Origin: Vigna angularis
Lineage: Eukaryota > Streptophyta > Magnoliopsida > Fabales > Fabaceae
Length of the DNA: 64,000 nucleotides
Assembly (NCBI RefSeq): GCF_016808095.1
Contig: NC_068979.1
Coordinates: 28,725,960 to 28,789,959 of the forward strand
Direction: 5' to 3'
Below, in pieces: positions 12,071-23,795 of the stretch (the first letter of the stretch is position 1; every line of letters starts with the position of its first letter). The notes under the pieces were generated by a model, which was given only the letters and a program-made list of their open reading frames with translations, searched no databases and was not told the origin of the DNA. The position numbers were made by a program, and so were the translations under genes.

Positions 12071-12098
12071 TCAATCCGGACGAAATTTGGTATTGACA
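12071..12098 (+). repeat. 3' terminus of an Ogre/Tat-like LTR
   Basis: TCAATCCGGACGAAATT followed by TTGACA. The same terminal sequence recurs at 35386-35413, also after a T-rich tract, so these are probably the ends of the 5' and 3' LTRs of one element or family. Confidence 0.6.
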
Positions 12099-15000
12099 AT
12101 GTCCAATTCTAAAGTCAAATGTTCAAAATGAAGCTTCTGTGCTAGAAATTTCTTGACGAAATATTAGTGCGTACATGCTTGATATCAAGGGTTGGGACAA
12201 ATATGTGGAAGGATTTGGAGAGTACCGGGTTGGCTACTTGGGCCTCTTACTCCTTAAAACAAATACAAATGCCAATGTGAAGTCGTAGATACTCAGAAGT
12301 TGGCCCAGTTTGGGGGCATGGTAAAAAGATAGGTATGGACAAATGTATCTGTGAATTGTGAGGGTGTGAAATTCATATAACTTTTGCAAAATTGCCCCTG
12401 GTTTTGGGTATGAGTCACTTAAGTGAGGTTCAAAAAGAAGTTGCCCCCCATTTCGGGTTTACGAATGATGGACTCAGAGCCCCAAAGTGTCTGCCCCTGT
12501 TTTGAGGGTGGATTTATGAATTTTAGTGCGGACAAATCTGAGAGGCCCAACAAGGGATTTCCTGGTCTTGGTACGAACCTTGAATATACAGATGAAACAA
12601 ATGTGAGATTAACAAAGTTGCCCCAGGTTCTGAATGGGCCAAAACATATGAACTTCACAAAGTTGCCCTAATTTTAGAGAACGGGCGAAAAGGTTATGTA
12701 AAACATACAAAGTTGCCCCCTAGTTTGGGAATCGGGGGAAGAGTTTGAATGAATTTGTTCAAAAATTTGTGATGGATATGGAAATGATTGGCTTGAAAGG
12801 ATTGCCCCAATTTTGGTGGTGAAGGATTTTTGAAGTTCGGGGCGAACCAAAATCATGCGAGGCCCAGCAAGGGATGACCCAGTTGGGTGAATGGATTGAT
12901 GAATGTCAGGATGAATGAGGCTCAACAGGGCTGCCCCTCGTCTGAGGATGGGTTTGGAAAGGATTGAACCAAAGGATGCCCTTAAATGACCTTTCTTTTT
13001 AGCCAGTTAGCAAGAAAATCCCCTCTTCCTAAGACATTTTATTTCTTCATTTTTATTTTCTCTTTTTTTACAACTATATTGCAAGTCATATCAACTTATC
13101 ACACAATTAATCTTTATGAAAATTAAAGAAATCATCATTCAATCAGTGTGGGCTTTTATTCGGCTTGTAATGATGCTGTGGGCTGAAGGGTATTCAAACA
13201 ACGGATAAGGCCCAAACAAATGTTTTCAGGTTATTATTTTTTGAAACAAGAGTTACCATTTTGGTCCTGAATTTGCTATTTGTCAACCTCCTCAATGCTT
13301 TTCTCTTCTTAAGATCACCACTCAGTGTTTCTTCTTTCTATTTGCTCTTCTTGATGAACTTTCTTTCTTTGATCACTAAGTGTCTTTTGTTTGCATCCTG
13401 AGTCGACTTCTATTGTAATGGTAACTCTTACTCGGGTAAATTTGAAAGAGAATTATTTCTTGGCTCAAATGGGTATCGATGGATATATTTTTTTGGATCT
13501 TTTTGGATGAAGGAAAATGGCCACACATCATCTTGAATTCTGGTCACTTTATTTTCGAAAGATTAACTATATGACAAATCAATTGACTTCAGCACGAGTT
13601 GTTTTTCTTTTTATTTTCTTTTTGAAACTCTCTTTTTTTTTGTCTTTGAAGGATTCAGGGATCACCTAACTGACAAAATTATGGACAGGCACATTTGCCC
13701 CAAAATATAATTTTGTTCATCTTGGGCAATGATCGGGGTCAATCCTTTTGTACAACGAAGGCCGGAGGATAGATGCTTTCAAACAAAGGCTCAACTAAGG
13801 CTATCAGGTAGATGTTTACAAACAAAGGTTCAATTAAGGCTGAGTATGAGGGATGAATGTTTACAAAGAAAGGCTGAATGAAGTCTGACGGGTAGATGTT
13901 TACAAATAAAAATTCAATGAAGGCTGATGATGGATATTACTAAGGAATGAGCAATGCACACACTGAGGTTCAAATGGCAAATGTGACCCAATTATCTGAC
14001 CCAACAAAGAATGACATCCATTTTCTTTTTATTCTTAGAATAACATAAACTTGATGACTTACCTCGAAAACAATTGACTCAATTATCTTTTTGAATTTTT
14101 CAAATTTGTGTTCTCCTTTTTTTTTTATGAATACAGAAATGTAATGATGAAACTAACTGAAATAAATCTTTTTGAATTTTCAAAATTGTGCATCATTCTT
14201 TTATGAAGAAATCATGCGAATCATTTAAACATATTTTTTTTTTGTATTTTTTCACTTGGGTTGTTCTTTTTTTTGAATGAAAATATGCATCATGAAACGA
14301 AAACTGATGCACTTATTGAAAGAAATATCTTTGTATTTTTCACTTATATTCCTCTTTATTTAATGAATGAAAGATATGCTAATAAGGGAAAATTATGCAA
14401 TTCACTGAAAGAAATCTTTTTGTACTTTCAAACTTATGCTGCATTTTATTTTATGAATGAAAAATGTGTTAATGAGGAAAAATTATGTAGTTTATTGAAG
14501 GAAATATTTTTGTATATTTTTTTTATAGAGAACGAGAAATGGACTTAATGAGCTTGGAATTGGACTTTTCTTTTTGACACGGGAAAAATCCAAATCGGAT
14601 TGGACCTGAAGAGAATTGACATAGAAGGAAGTTGGACTTACCAGGCACATTGACCCAATGAATCAGATGACCTGAGCCGTGAAAGCTTGACACAAGAAAA
14701 TGACAAAGAAAATATTTTTTCATTTTTCATATTTTATGGTACAAGCTAAAAGAAATTCATATTATTATTTTTAGAAGATTTCAGAAAATTGAATTAGAGA
14801 AGATTTCACAACACTCTCTCGACCCAATGGGACCAAAAACTATTCTTCTTATGTTCATAACAAAATCTTGAACAGGGTCTGAATTCCCCTATTTTCATTT
14901 TTAACAATTATGAATTTGACAACACAAAACAAACAGAGACAAGCGTTTCCTTCTATTTTTTAGGATTTCAGATGCACTGACTCAAGAGAAACCACATATG

Positions 15001-17031
15001 CCAACTGGGCCTAATGGGCTCGCAAATTGTTCATCTTTAATTCTTAATTCTTTTGACAACAAATTCCAAGCAAATCATGCATGATAATTTGGAAGACTGT
15101 ACTGAAAACACATTGTTAACAATTTGTATCTTTCACAATTATGCTGCTTTTTTATTTGACAAATATATTACTGAAGGAAAATTATGCAATTTACGGAAAG
15201 AAATCTTTTTGTATTTTTTTTTGACAGAGAAGGACAATTGGACTCAATGGGCTCCGAACCGATCTTTTCTTTTTTTGTTTTTTTTTTTGTTTTTTACTTT
15301 CCGACACAGGAAAATCCAGATCGGATCGGACCTGAGGAGAAGTAACATAGAAGGAAGTTGGACTTACCAGGCACATTGACCCAATGGATCAGATGTCCTG
15401 AGCCGTGTGAACTTGACACAAGAAGATGACAAAGAAAACATTTTTTTCATTTTTCATAGTATATGGAACAAGCTAAAAGAAATTCATTTTTTTCATTTTT
15501 TGTTATGAAAGGATTTCACAAGATTGAACTAAAAAAATTTTGCAACACTACTAGACTCAATGGGCCCAACACTATTCTTTTTACAACCATGACAAAATCT
15601 TCAGACAAGGGTCTGAATTTCTCTATTTTTATTTTTTGCACAAATACTTGTTCACACAAATGGAAAGGGAAATTATGAATTGAAATCACAAAATAAACAT
15701 GTATTTTTTATTTTTTTAGAAATTCAGATGCACTGGTTCAAGAGAAACCACATATGACAACGGGGCCTAATGGGCTCAAAAACTGCTCATCTTTCATTCT
15801 CAGTTTTTTTTTTTTTTGGAAGATAACAATTTTATTTGTATGAATTCAAATATGATATTCGCAACAATGATCCCCAAAATATGTACAATTTAAAAATTCC
15901 TTTTATGATTTTTTATGCCCCAAAAATATAATTTTTCGTTTTTTTTTAGTGAAATCAGACTCAAGAAAAACATAAACGTCAATTGGGTCTAACGAGCCCA
16001 AGAACTGTTCTCAAAGCTAAATAAAATGTTTTCAGTTCTTTTTTTTTAAAGAATTTTTATTTTTAATGAGTTAAATTTTTAAATTTTTTTTAAAATTAAG
16101 AAAAGTAAATATATATACCTGTGCGAAAAATTAACTACTTCGAAGAGGAAAATATTGCACGTTCAAAGCAAAAATTTTTTTGAAAGATAACAATATTTCA
16201 CATTTTATTTGTATGAAAAATGATGTCCAAAAATTCGAAACGATGATCTATATTGTCCCAAAATATGTACACTTTATTAATTAATTTTTTTTAAAGATTT
16301 TTCATGCCCTAAAAGTATTTTAAGAAATTCTAATTTTTTTCTTTTTTTTTTGAATGATTCCGAGAACATTAATTTTATCTTTTATTTTCATATTTTTCTC
16401 TTTTTTTTTTTAAAAAGAAACATGACAAATTTTTTGTAAAATAGGAAATGACAGACAAATTGAAACAAAATAGTCTCCCTTTTGTGCCGTATCAGAGGTT
16501 GAATAACTTAAAGTTCTAAGGCCAAAGATATGCACTCACAAGGATGGTTCCCTAATGCTTAAATCAAGGCCACCAGAGCTATGGCTCTTTTCATTGTTTC
16601 TCCACAATAGTCAGAGTAATCAACTAGATGCGAAGACACAAATGAAGAGAACAGACTCTAGCTGGGGTTCTCACGATAGCCAAACAGGAAGTACATCCCA
16701 GAGTGACACCGCTACACAACCCCTCTAATTCTAAGTTGCGCTCAGACCCGGGTATAGGGCCCCACTCATGATATGCATAATGTGTAGAGGGAAATTATAA
16801 TGTAAAACAACAATTGCAAAAATAAACACAGATAAGTAGACATATCAAACATAGATAAGGAACAATTATTTCAAACATAAAGAAAAAGTAAAAGAAACTC
16901 ACATGCAATTATTCCAAATATCATACCTAGATAAGGAAAAAGAGAATAAAAACATAAAGTAAAAACCACATCGAATTCGCTTATCTAATTAAATGGCCTG
17001 ACTCTCTGACGTCCCCAGTGGAGTCGCCATC
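12099..17031 (+). mobile_element. Non-coding interior of Ogre/Tat-like element
   Basis: The 4.9-kb interior carries no gag or pol frame. At 12300-12960 a degenerate repeat brings back TTGCCCC about every 60-100 bp. 13000-16450 is T-rich with scattered GACCCAATGGG-like phrases. The end reads GACGTCCCCAGTGGAGTCGCC directly before the LTR start at 17032, an arrangement I associate with legume Ogre/Tat elements. With no coding region it is a non-autonomous or deleted derivative. Confidence 0.55.
14262..15760. repeat. About 719-bp diverged tandem duplication
   Basis: The two halves share ordered landmarks: TGGACTTACCAGGCACATTGA at 14634 and 15358, GACACAAGAA at 14690 and 15414, CAAGCTAAAAGAAATTCAT at 14731 and 15469, and GAGAAACCACATATG at 14987 and 15743. 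The spacing is about 720-755 bp, so it is an internal duplication of the element, clearly diverged. Confidence 0.75.
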
Positions 17032-17344
17032 TGTCGCAATCGGGATCGCGACGGGACAACGATCCGAAAAAGAAAACGATTTTGAAAAAAGAGATTTGGA
17101 GTCGCCACCATAGTTTATTCTGGAAAACTACGGAAAAACCATAAAATGATAAGGCATGGTCTGCGAAAATGAGATTCTAAATTCGGGAGTCGGTTACGTG
17201 TAGGGAAGGTATTAGCACCCTACAACGCCTGCCCTGGGGCAGTACCTTTAACTAAATATGCGAATATGATGTGGTTTTCAAAATGTTTAACTATCCCCTA
17301 AAATAAAACTCCAAAGAAAACAAAATGTATTTTTTAGTTTTTTG

Positions 17345-17565
17345 GGTCCGACAAGGATTGACCTTGCTCCTACGTATTCTCATTAAGAATGAGAAATCAG
17401 GGTTCCGTAGTTCTTTTAGAAAACTGCTTTAAAATTTGTTTGAGAAATTTGTTTGGAAAATGATTATGGATAAATTTGGATTTTTGGGAAAGTGAACCTG
17501 ACAAGGACTGGCCTTGCTCCTACGTATCTCCACTTTTGATGGAGAATCAAGGATCACGTAGTTCT
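17345..17565. repeat. Imperfect direct repeat with CTTGCTCCTACGTA
   Basis: Two related blocks about 155 bp apart (17345 and 17500). Each reads GACAAGGA, then CCTTGCTCCTACGTAT, then an AGAAT(C)AGGG/AGGATC tail ending in GTAGTTCT. Confidence 0.75.
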
Positions 17566-17654
17566 GGCTAGCAAGACTGTTTGTTGTTTGAAAATATGAT
17601 GTTTTTGGTTTTTGAAGATTTTATATTTTTTGGTATTTTTATAAAACAAGCATA

Positions 17655-17800
17655 AAAGGTTTTTAGCACAAGGACGATGCGTGCGATCACACATGTGCCT
17701 AAACATATTTTTTAGTAATTTTATTTAAGAAAGAGAAAAGGTTTTTAGCACAAGGACGATGTGTGCGATCACACATGTGCCTAAACCTTTAAAACATATT
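17655..17800. repeat. About 90-bp direct repeat with TTTTTAGCACAAGGACGATG
   Basis: Two near-identical copies (from about 17657 and 17739), each with an internal CGATCACACATGTG segment, sit in tandem in the LTR. Confidence 0.85.
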
Positions 17801-19293
17801 TTTTGTAATTTTTTAATTTAACTTTTAATTTTGTATTTTCCTTTTTGTCTTTTATTTTATTTTTGTTTCTTTTTATTTTTTTATGAACAAATCTGACAAA
17901 ACATAAGATACAATATACGAGAGTTATCATACATAGCCACTGAAAATAAAACAATCCAGAAAAAAAGTATTAAAGAGCATAAAAAAAACAACCAATAAGC
18001 ATAAAAGTGTAGAGATAAAAAACCAGAGGTGTGGAAAGAATTGAAGCTCTTTGGTTTGGACTTAAAACCTCTCTTTTTTGTCTTTGTACCTGTCAGGGGT
18101 GTAATGATGAAATTTGGAGGTGCATCCCGAGATGTGTTAGGTCCAATTCCTTTTTTCTTTCTTGTGTTTTTTATTTAATTGTTTGCACAGTGGGCTTAAG
18201 CCCCAAATGGAAAGGGGGTGTGAATATGAGTTGCGCCAAGGAGGCATCCCACGCTAGGCCCAAAGCCTCTTTTCGTTTCCACATCAGAAACCACTAGGGT
18301 CTCCTTCCCATCCAGCAGCAGAGGAAACTTGGGGCCCCTTCTTCATCATCTGCGGCAGCCATCTGCCCCCCCGACGAGACCATCCCGCCGCACATCCCCG
18401 TAGCTGACCGAGAAAGTCGCCGGCGACGTCACTTATGGTGGAAGCACCGCCGGACACCGTAGAGTCTCCTTTTCTCTCGCGCTCGTTCTCCTTTGAAAAT
18501 GGTAACCCAGGGAGGGGTTGGCCCTGCACACGCGTCGCCACCTCCTCCGCGCAGTCCGCCGCGAGTTGCCTCCACCGTCGGAATCGAGCCCTGGCTTCTC
18601 CCCTTCGCTCTCGTGTCTCTGTGCCACGCCGACGCTGCTTCTCGGTAGGGCCAACCTCCGCAAACCGCGAACGAAGGTCGCGCCAGTGATGCCGCTCTCC
18701 GCCGGGGTCGTCCCCGGTCTTGGCGTCAGGTCTCCTTTCTCGCTCTTTTCCTCTTCTCCCTCTGATCCTATGAAGGATGAATCGATGATGAGTAAGGAAT
18801 GAATGTTCTGAGAATGAAAAGGTATCAATTTTGTCTGTGGACGGTGATGAAACCGAGGGGTGGAGGAGAATGAATGATGATTGATGTTGGATGTTGGCCG
18901 TGGTATCAGGTGTTGGTAATGAATGAAGTATGTGGTTGCTATGTGTCATGTCCCATTTATTAAGGTGCTGAGTCACCACTCTGCTTACATCAGTGCACCT
19001 TGCCACGCAACTCAATGCATTAAAAATCCAGTGAGAGAGAGAGCCTTGCATGCACGCCACATGTGCACCTTCATTAAAACGCACACGCACTCACTTTGCA
19101 TGCAAACTGCCAGATGTCATTTTGGAACGTTCTAAAACGTTAATGGAATCCAAGTGGCAGTAGGCGGTTGGACGATCGTCCTGTGTGGGGAAAGAAATGA
19201 TTTTCTGAAAAACACTCTTCACATTCCTCTGCACGCTTCATCTTCTTCCTCAAACTTTTGATTTCCAGATTCTCTGCCTTCTCTTTAGAACCT

Positions 19294-20917
19294 TGATAAT
19301 GCTAAATTATACCATATTTTAAGCATCATTTTAATGGCAAAATCAACTCCTTTCTAACTTATAACTTGCTTAATCCTCTTGTTTTGTCTTGTTTTCTATA
19401 TATTTGTGTTTTTTGGCTACTTTGATGTACTTTCATCAATAATCCCTTATTTTGTAGCTAAAAATGAACTTGGAAGACTCTCCAACAAACGATAGAACTG
19501 GACCAAGAAATTAGCACGAAGAAATGCCATCAGCAGTGCAAGAACGCTCGTCCCAGGAGAGCGGACGCTCGCCCAGAAGGCAGAAGAGCGGACGCTCGTC
19601 CAGAGTGGAAGCACGAGCGGACGCTCGTCCAGGAGCTTATGGAGGACGTTCGTCCAAGATTCAGGACGCTCGTCCCAGCAAGGTGGACGTTCGTCCAAGA
19701 GAGCGGACGTTCGCCCAGGAAAGAGGACGCTCGTCCAGGAGGACGCTCGTCCGAGGACGCTCATCCAAGCCAGAAGAGGACGCTCGTCCATGCAGAAGAA
19801 ACGAGAGGACGCTCGTCCATGCAGAAGAGGACGCTCGTCCAGATTGAAGGACGTTCGTCCAAATGCGAGAGGCTCGCGCTCGGGCGCGAGAACAGAGGGG
19901 CGCCCGGGCGCGATTTTTACTGATGTGGCAGACAGCTTATTTAACCCAGAAACGCGAAGGGTTTGATGTCTTTGGTCATTTGGAGGCGCGATTTCACGAC
20001 TGGAGCTCATGGAGGGCGTGAGGAGCTTGTGGGAACATCTCCTCCTCTTCCTTTGGGTCTCCTTCTTCTTCCATCTTCCATGTTTGTAAGCTTAGGGTTC
20101 TCCATGGAAATGGAGAACCAAACCCATCTTGTTGGGATTAGTTGTAGCCTTTGAATTCTTGTGTAATTGTTGAATGATTTGAATTATATATATGCCTTTT
20201 CTATCAATTGCTAGTATTCTTGTTTCCAATCTTAAAGCTTGCATGTAATGGGAACATTCATGACATGATTTTGGGGTTTTATGGATTATGGGAACGTAAG
20301 ATGAAATCTTGAACTGAAATAGGAGTCCTTGTGGGTCATTGATTCTAGGAATGGAAGATGATTCACATGTTGTCTTAGATCCCAGCTCTTTAATGCGGGT
20401 TTTGCTTGTTAGATTGCCAAGGAATTGGGGTTTGATAAGGAAAACCTAGGCTCTTTCACCTAAGGAATTAGGGCTAGAGTGTTTTAGTGGATTGACTTTA
20501 GTAAATTGATAGAGAGGAGACGAAATTGGTCATACACAAGAGTGCATTGGTGAAAACTAACCTTAGCAATGTCATTTCATACCATTTCTAGTCTTTTCCA
20601 TTTCCAAGTGCCTTCAATACCAAAGTCCAACCTTGTAATTATGTATCAATTTACATTTCTGCACTTGTTCTGTATATTGTTGTTATGTTATTGAGTCTAT
20701 ATGAGTTGTTAATCGCACAATTCTCTAGTATTACGAGTCTCTTGGGAAAACGATACCCGGTCTTACCGGTTTATTACTTGAACGATTCGGTGCACTTGCC
20801 GAAATCGAGCCCAACAAGTATTTTTTGAGCTAACAAGTTTTTAGCGTCGTTGCCAAGGATTTGGGGATTGAACCCGAGTCCTAGCAACGGCTAACAAGTT
20901 TAAGTTGGGCCTCATCA
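19294..20917 (+). repeat. 5' LTR of the Athila-like element
   Basis: 1624 bp. About 19543-19860 is an array of GGACGCTCGTCC and GGACGTTCGTCC variants every 15-35 bp, followed by the GGGCGCCCGGGCGCGA motif at about 19895. It carries one array segment that the 3' LTR lacks (near 19742-19770). Confidence 0.88.
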
Positions 20918-20923
20918 AGTTTT

Positions 20924-20941
20924 TGGCGCCGCTGCCGGGGA
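20924..20941 (+). promoter_or_regulatory. Primer-binding site (tRNA-Asp type)
   Basis: TGGCGCCGCTGCCGGGGA lies 6 nt after the 5' LTR end. It is one base from the TGGCGCCGTTGCCGGGGA primer site known from Athila-clade elements. Confidence 0.8.
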
Positions 20942-21784
20942 CTCGTGTCAATACTAGACTTTTGTGAGGTTTCTAACTTATGTAGACTTGATTTTGTATA
21001 TAGAACTAACTCTTTTGTTGTAAATAGATTTTCAGTTTTGTTTGGGCTAATTTGTGGCTTTAGCCTAGTTGTGTCTAAGTGTATGCAGGGAGATGTTCAT
21101 ACAAGGAGGACTGCAGCCTCAAATGCATCATGAAGACCCTGAGTTTGAAGGAAATATTAGGACACAAGGAGACAACTAGCTTGAGCATCACAAGCTGCCC
21201 CAACTTCTCCCTTCATTGAAGATGCTCCAAGTGCTAAGTGAAAGATGAAGAAAGGAAGAAGAAAAAGAGAAAGACTAGTCACCACCACCCTTGGATGAGA
21301 GACAAAGAACTCAAGCCTAGCAAGCCAAAGTTGATCAAGAGGATTGAGTATTTAAAGATGTCAAGGTAGTGGAAGGGCTAAAAAGAAGAAATCAAGCTTT
21401 GAGAGTTGATTTGGTGGCTAGAAAGTGGTTCAAGAAGAGTTGGTGGAAGGAGCACACCAACATCAAAGTTTGCACTTCATTGAGTAATCCGTCAAGCTAA
21501 TGACGTTAAACAAGCGCTTTTGGGAGGCAACCCATTTTCATTACCCTTTTTACTTGTGTTTGTGTGATTTTTGTGTTTTGTGTATTAGTAGCTTATGTTT
21601 TGCATGTTTGTGTAGTTTTGCATTCTTGTGATTTTTGAGTTGTGATGTTGTTTTTATGGTTTGTATAAGTGTATTAGGTTAGTTTTAGCTTGTTTGGTGT
21701 GTGAGTGCATTGAATGAAGGTCTAGAACCAAAAATCACATGGTGAGTGGCCAATTTCGCAGAAATCTGCATTATGCAGAAAACT

Positions 21785-21920
21785 GATATGGCGCCCAAGC
21801 GCCCCCTGCTGAGGGGCGCCCGGGCGCGAGCTGCACGAGGGCCATCCTGCATCAACCTGACCGAGTGGCGCCCAAGCGCCCCCTGCTGAGGGGCGCCCGA
21901 GCGCGAGCTGCACCAGGGCC
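21785..21920. repeat. Duplicated GGCGCCC/GGGCGCGAG block in Athila-like interior
   Basis: Two about 70-bp copies of GGCGCCCAAGCGCCCCCTGC followed by GAGGGGCGCCCG and GCGCGAGCTGCA. The same GC-rich palindromic vocabulary occurs in this element's LTRs and in the unrelated LTR at 58560-58655. Confidence 0.85.
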
Positions 21921-23780
21921 GCCCAACACCAAAAATTCTGGTTCTGCACTTTTCGTTTTTTCTTGATTTATGATGAGTTTCCCATTCTTTTGCACTCTTT
22001 CACACACTCCTTTTGTTGTGTTTTTTTACCTTTTTGTGTTGTTGTACCTTTGGGAAGCTTAATTTTAAGACTTCCCTCTTTGTTCTTGTACTTTTGTCTT
22101 TGTTTGTTTTGGATTTCTTTGTCTTGTTTCTTTGCTTTCTTGTGCATCTTTCTTTTAGTTTGTTTTGTGGATTCTTCTCTTCAGTTGTTGACTATGGGAT
22201 ACTAATTTTGCTTTGAGCTTTCTTGTTACAGGATAAGATCTTCCTTAGGAATTAAAGAGTTTAAAACCACCAGTGGCCAACCTATGAGCCAGGCTAGAGC
22301 AGAGCAACCTATGAAATGAAGATTTTGCTGCTCGTGTAGCATGGCCTGGGGGCCAGGCCCCTACTGATGGGGGAGGTGGAGCAGTTGCGGAGTATATTCT
22401 ACTGTTGGAGGAAGATGTTTCAGATGGAAGTGAAGCTAGTGTCTTACACTGCTGGAGCTGCAAAGAGTCCATTTTAATTCGGTTTTTCTGTTTTAATTTC
22501 CAGTTCTTATTTGCTTTCAGTTTTTTTTTGTATTTGGATTTCTTTTTGACTTGCCTAGTGGATAGTTCTTGTGCAATTGGTCTGGTGATTTGAGTGAATC
22601 ATTTGTTATGCTTGAATTGAATACAAATCTCTTGTGCTTGCTCTTTATCTATGAGAATTGTTTTGAAAATCTGATTGAGATTATGTGGTTGAGCTTGTTG
22701 AACAGAGATTGTGGTTACTTGTATCTGTTTAGATAGATGCTTGGTTTTAATTGTGATCAATATTCTTGGCATGATGTTTATCAAATTTTGGAACCTTGAG
22801 TGAACCTGTGAGATGTTGTGCCTCAGAGTTTATTGATGAATGTTATTACTTTGGAATCACAGTTGATTTTGCCTGAGTTTCTCTATTTGAACTAGTTACT
22901 TGCATGTTACAAATGATCAAGGCCATCTTGTTCTTCCACCTCTTCTACATTTTGAGCCTAAAAGCCAATGTATAACCTTTGAACCTTGAAGAAAAACTTT
23001 CTCCTTCCCGAAACCTTAAGCCTATTGAAAAATCCCTAACCTCCTTACCTTGAGTTGAGATGAACATGTATGTTAGAGTGAGGAGAATGGTCTAAGTTTG
23101 GGGGAGTTCTTGTCAAAGGGGAGCATTGAGAAAAACAATAAGTTGAGTTAAAAAGAAAGAAAAAGAAGAAAGAAGAAGAAGAAAAACAAAAACATGAATT
23201 CAATGAAAAAGAGTTGGGAAATAAGTTGAGAGTGGTTTATTCAATTTTGGAGAAAAAGAGATATTATGCTATATCATGAATCAAATTGTTTGTTCTCTTA
23301 TCTCAAGGTGCTTTGTTGTCCAGAAAAACCAATTTTTCTTCTTAGCCCAGCCACAATACAAGCCAATCAAAGTCCTTGTGATGTAACTTGCTTGTAATTG
23401 TGTTTGAAATTGTTGAAACGAAAGGCAAAGTTGATTTGTGTAACATTGTGATAGTTGAGAGTTAGACACACATCCTTATACACCATTGTGCTTGAGTGAA
23501 ACACTTTCCTTGGTGAGGATTGGTTCCATGCACTCATTGAAAACAACTTGCCATGTTTGTTGATCTATCATTTGCATCTATCTTGTGATTTTTAATTTGT
23601 GAGCACCATGATTGAAGTTTAGCTTGCTAAGACAATATTGTCTCTTGAATGTGATTTATAAGTTGAGCAAGCATGATTGATTTTGTTTATTTGATTGAAA
23701 CTATGCTTGAGTTGCTAGACCATTGTGATTGAATTGTTTGCTAGGAGAAGTACTTTTGCTTGAGGACAAGCAAAGTTGTA

Positions 23781-23793
23781 AGTTTGGGGGTAT
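23781..23793 (+). promoter_or_regulatory. Polypurine tract of the Athila-like element
   Basis: AGTTTGGGGGTAT immediately precedes the 3' LTR at 23796 and fits the plus-strand primer position. Confidence 0.6.
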
Positions 23794-23795
23794 TT

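Larger units (their letters stand above)
17032..18943 (+). mobile_element. Ogre/Tat-like 3' LTR, segment 1
   Basis: The LTR opens TGTCGCAATCGGGATCGCGACGG and continues with GGAGTCGCCACCATAG and GGTATTAGCACCCTACAACG phrases typical, from memory, of Ogre-type LTRs. It contains two pairs of direct repeats (see 17345-17565 and 17655-17800) and a GC-rich block at 18300-18760 with spurious frames on both strands. It is interrupted at 18944 by a solo LTR. The flanking CTATG (18939-18943) is that insertion's target duplication. Confidence 0.6.

Noticed and set aside
11760..12074. 104-codon Phe/Ile/Leu-rich minus-strand frame
   Set aside because: Pure low-complexity AAATAAAAT DNA; the apparent membrane protein is an artefact of composition.
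18284..19090. 268-codon minus-strand frame in GC-rich LTR DNA
   Set aside because: It runs across the solo-LTR insertion junction at 18944, so it cannot be an ancestral gene; no domain.
19447..20010. 187-codon frame over the Athila-like LTR array (and its twin at 23949-24350)
   Set aside because: Composed of the CGTCC array read in one register. The two LTR copies shift frame relative to each other without consequence.
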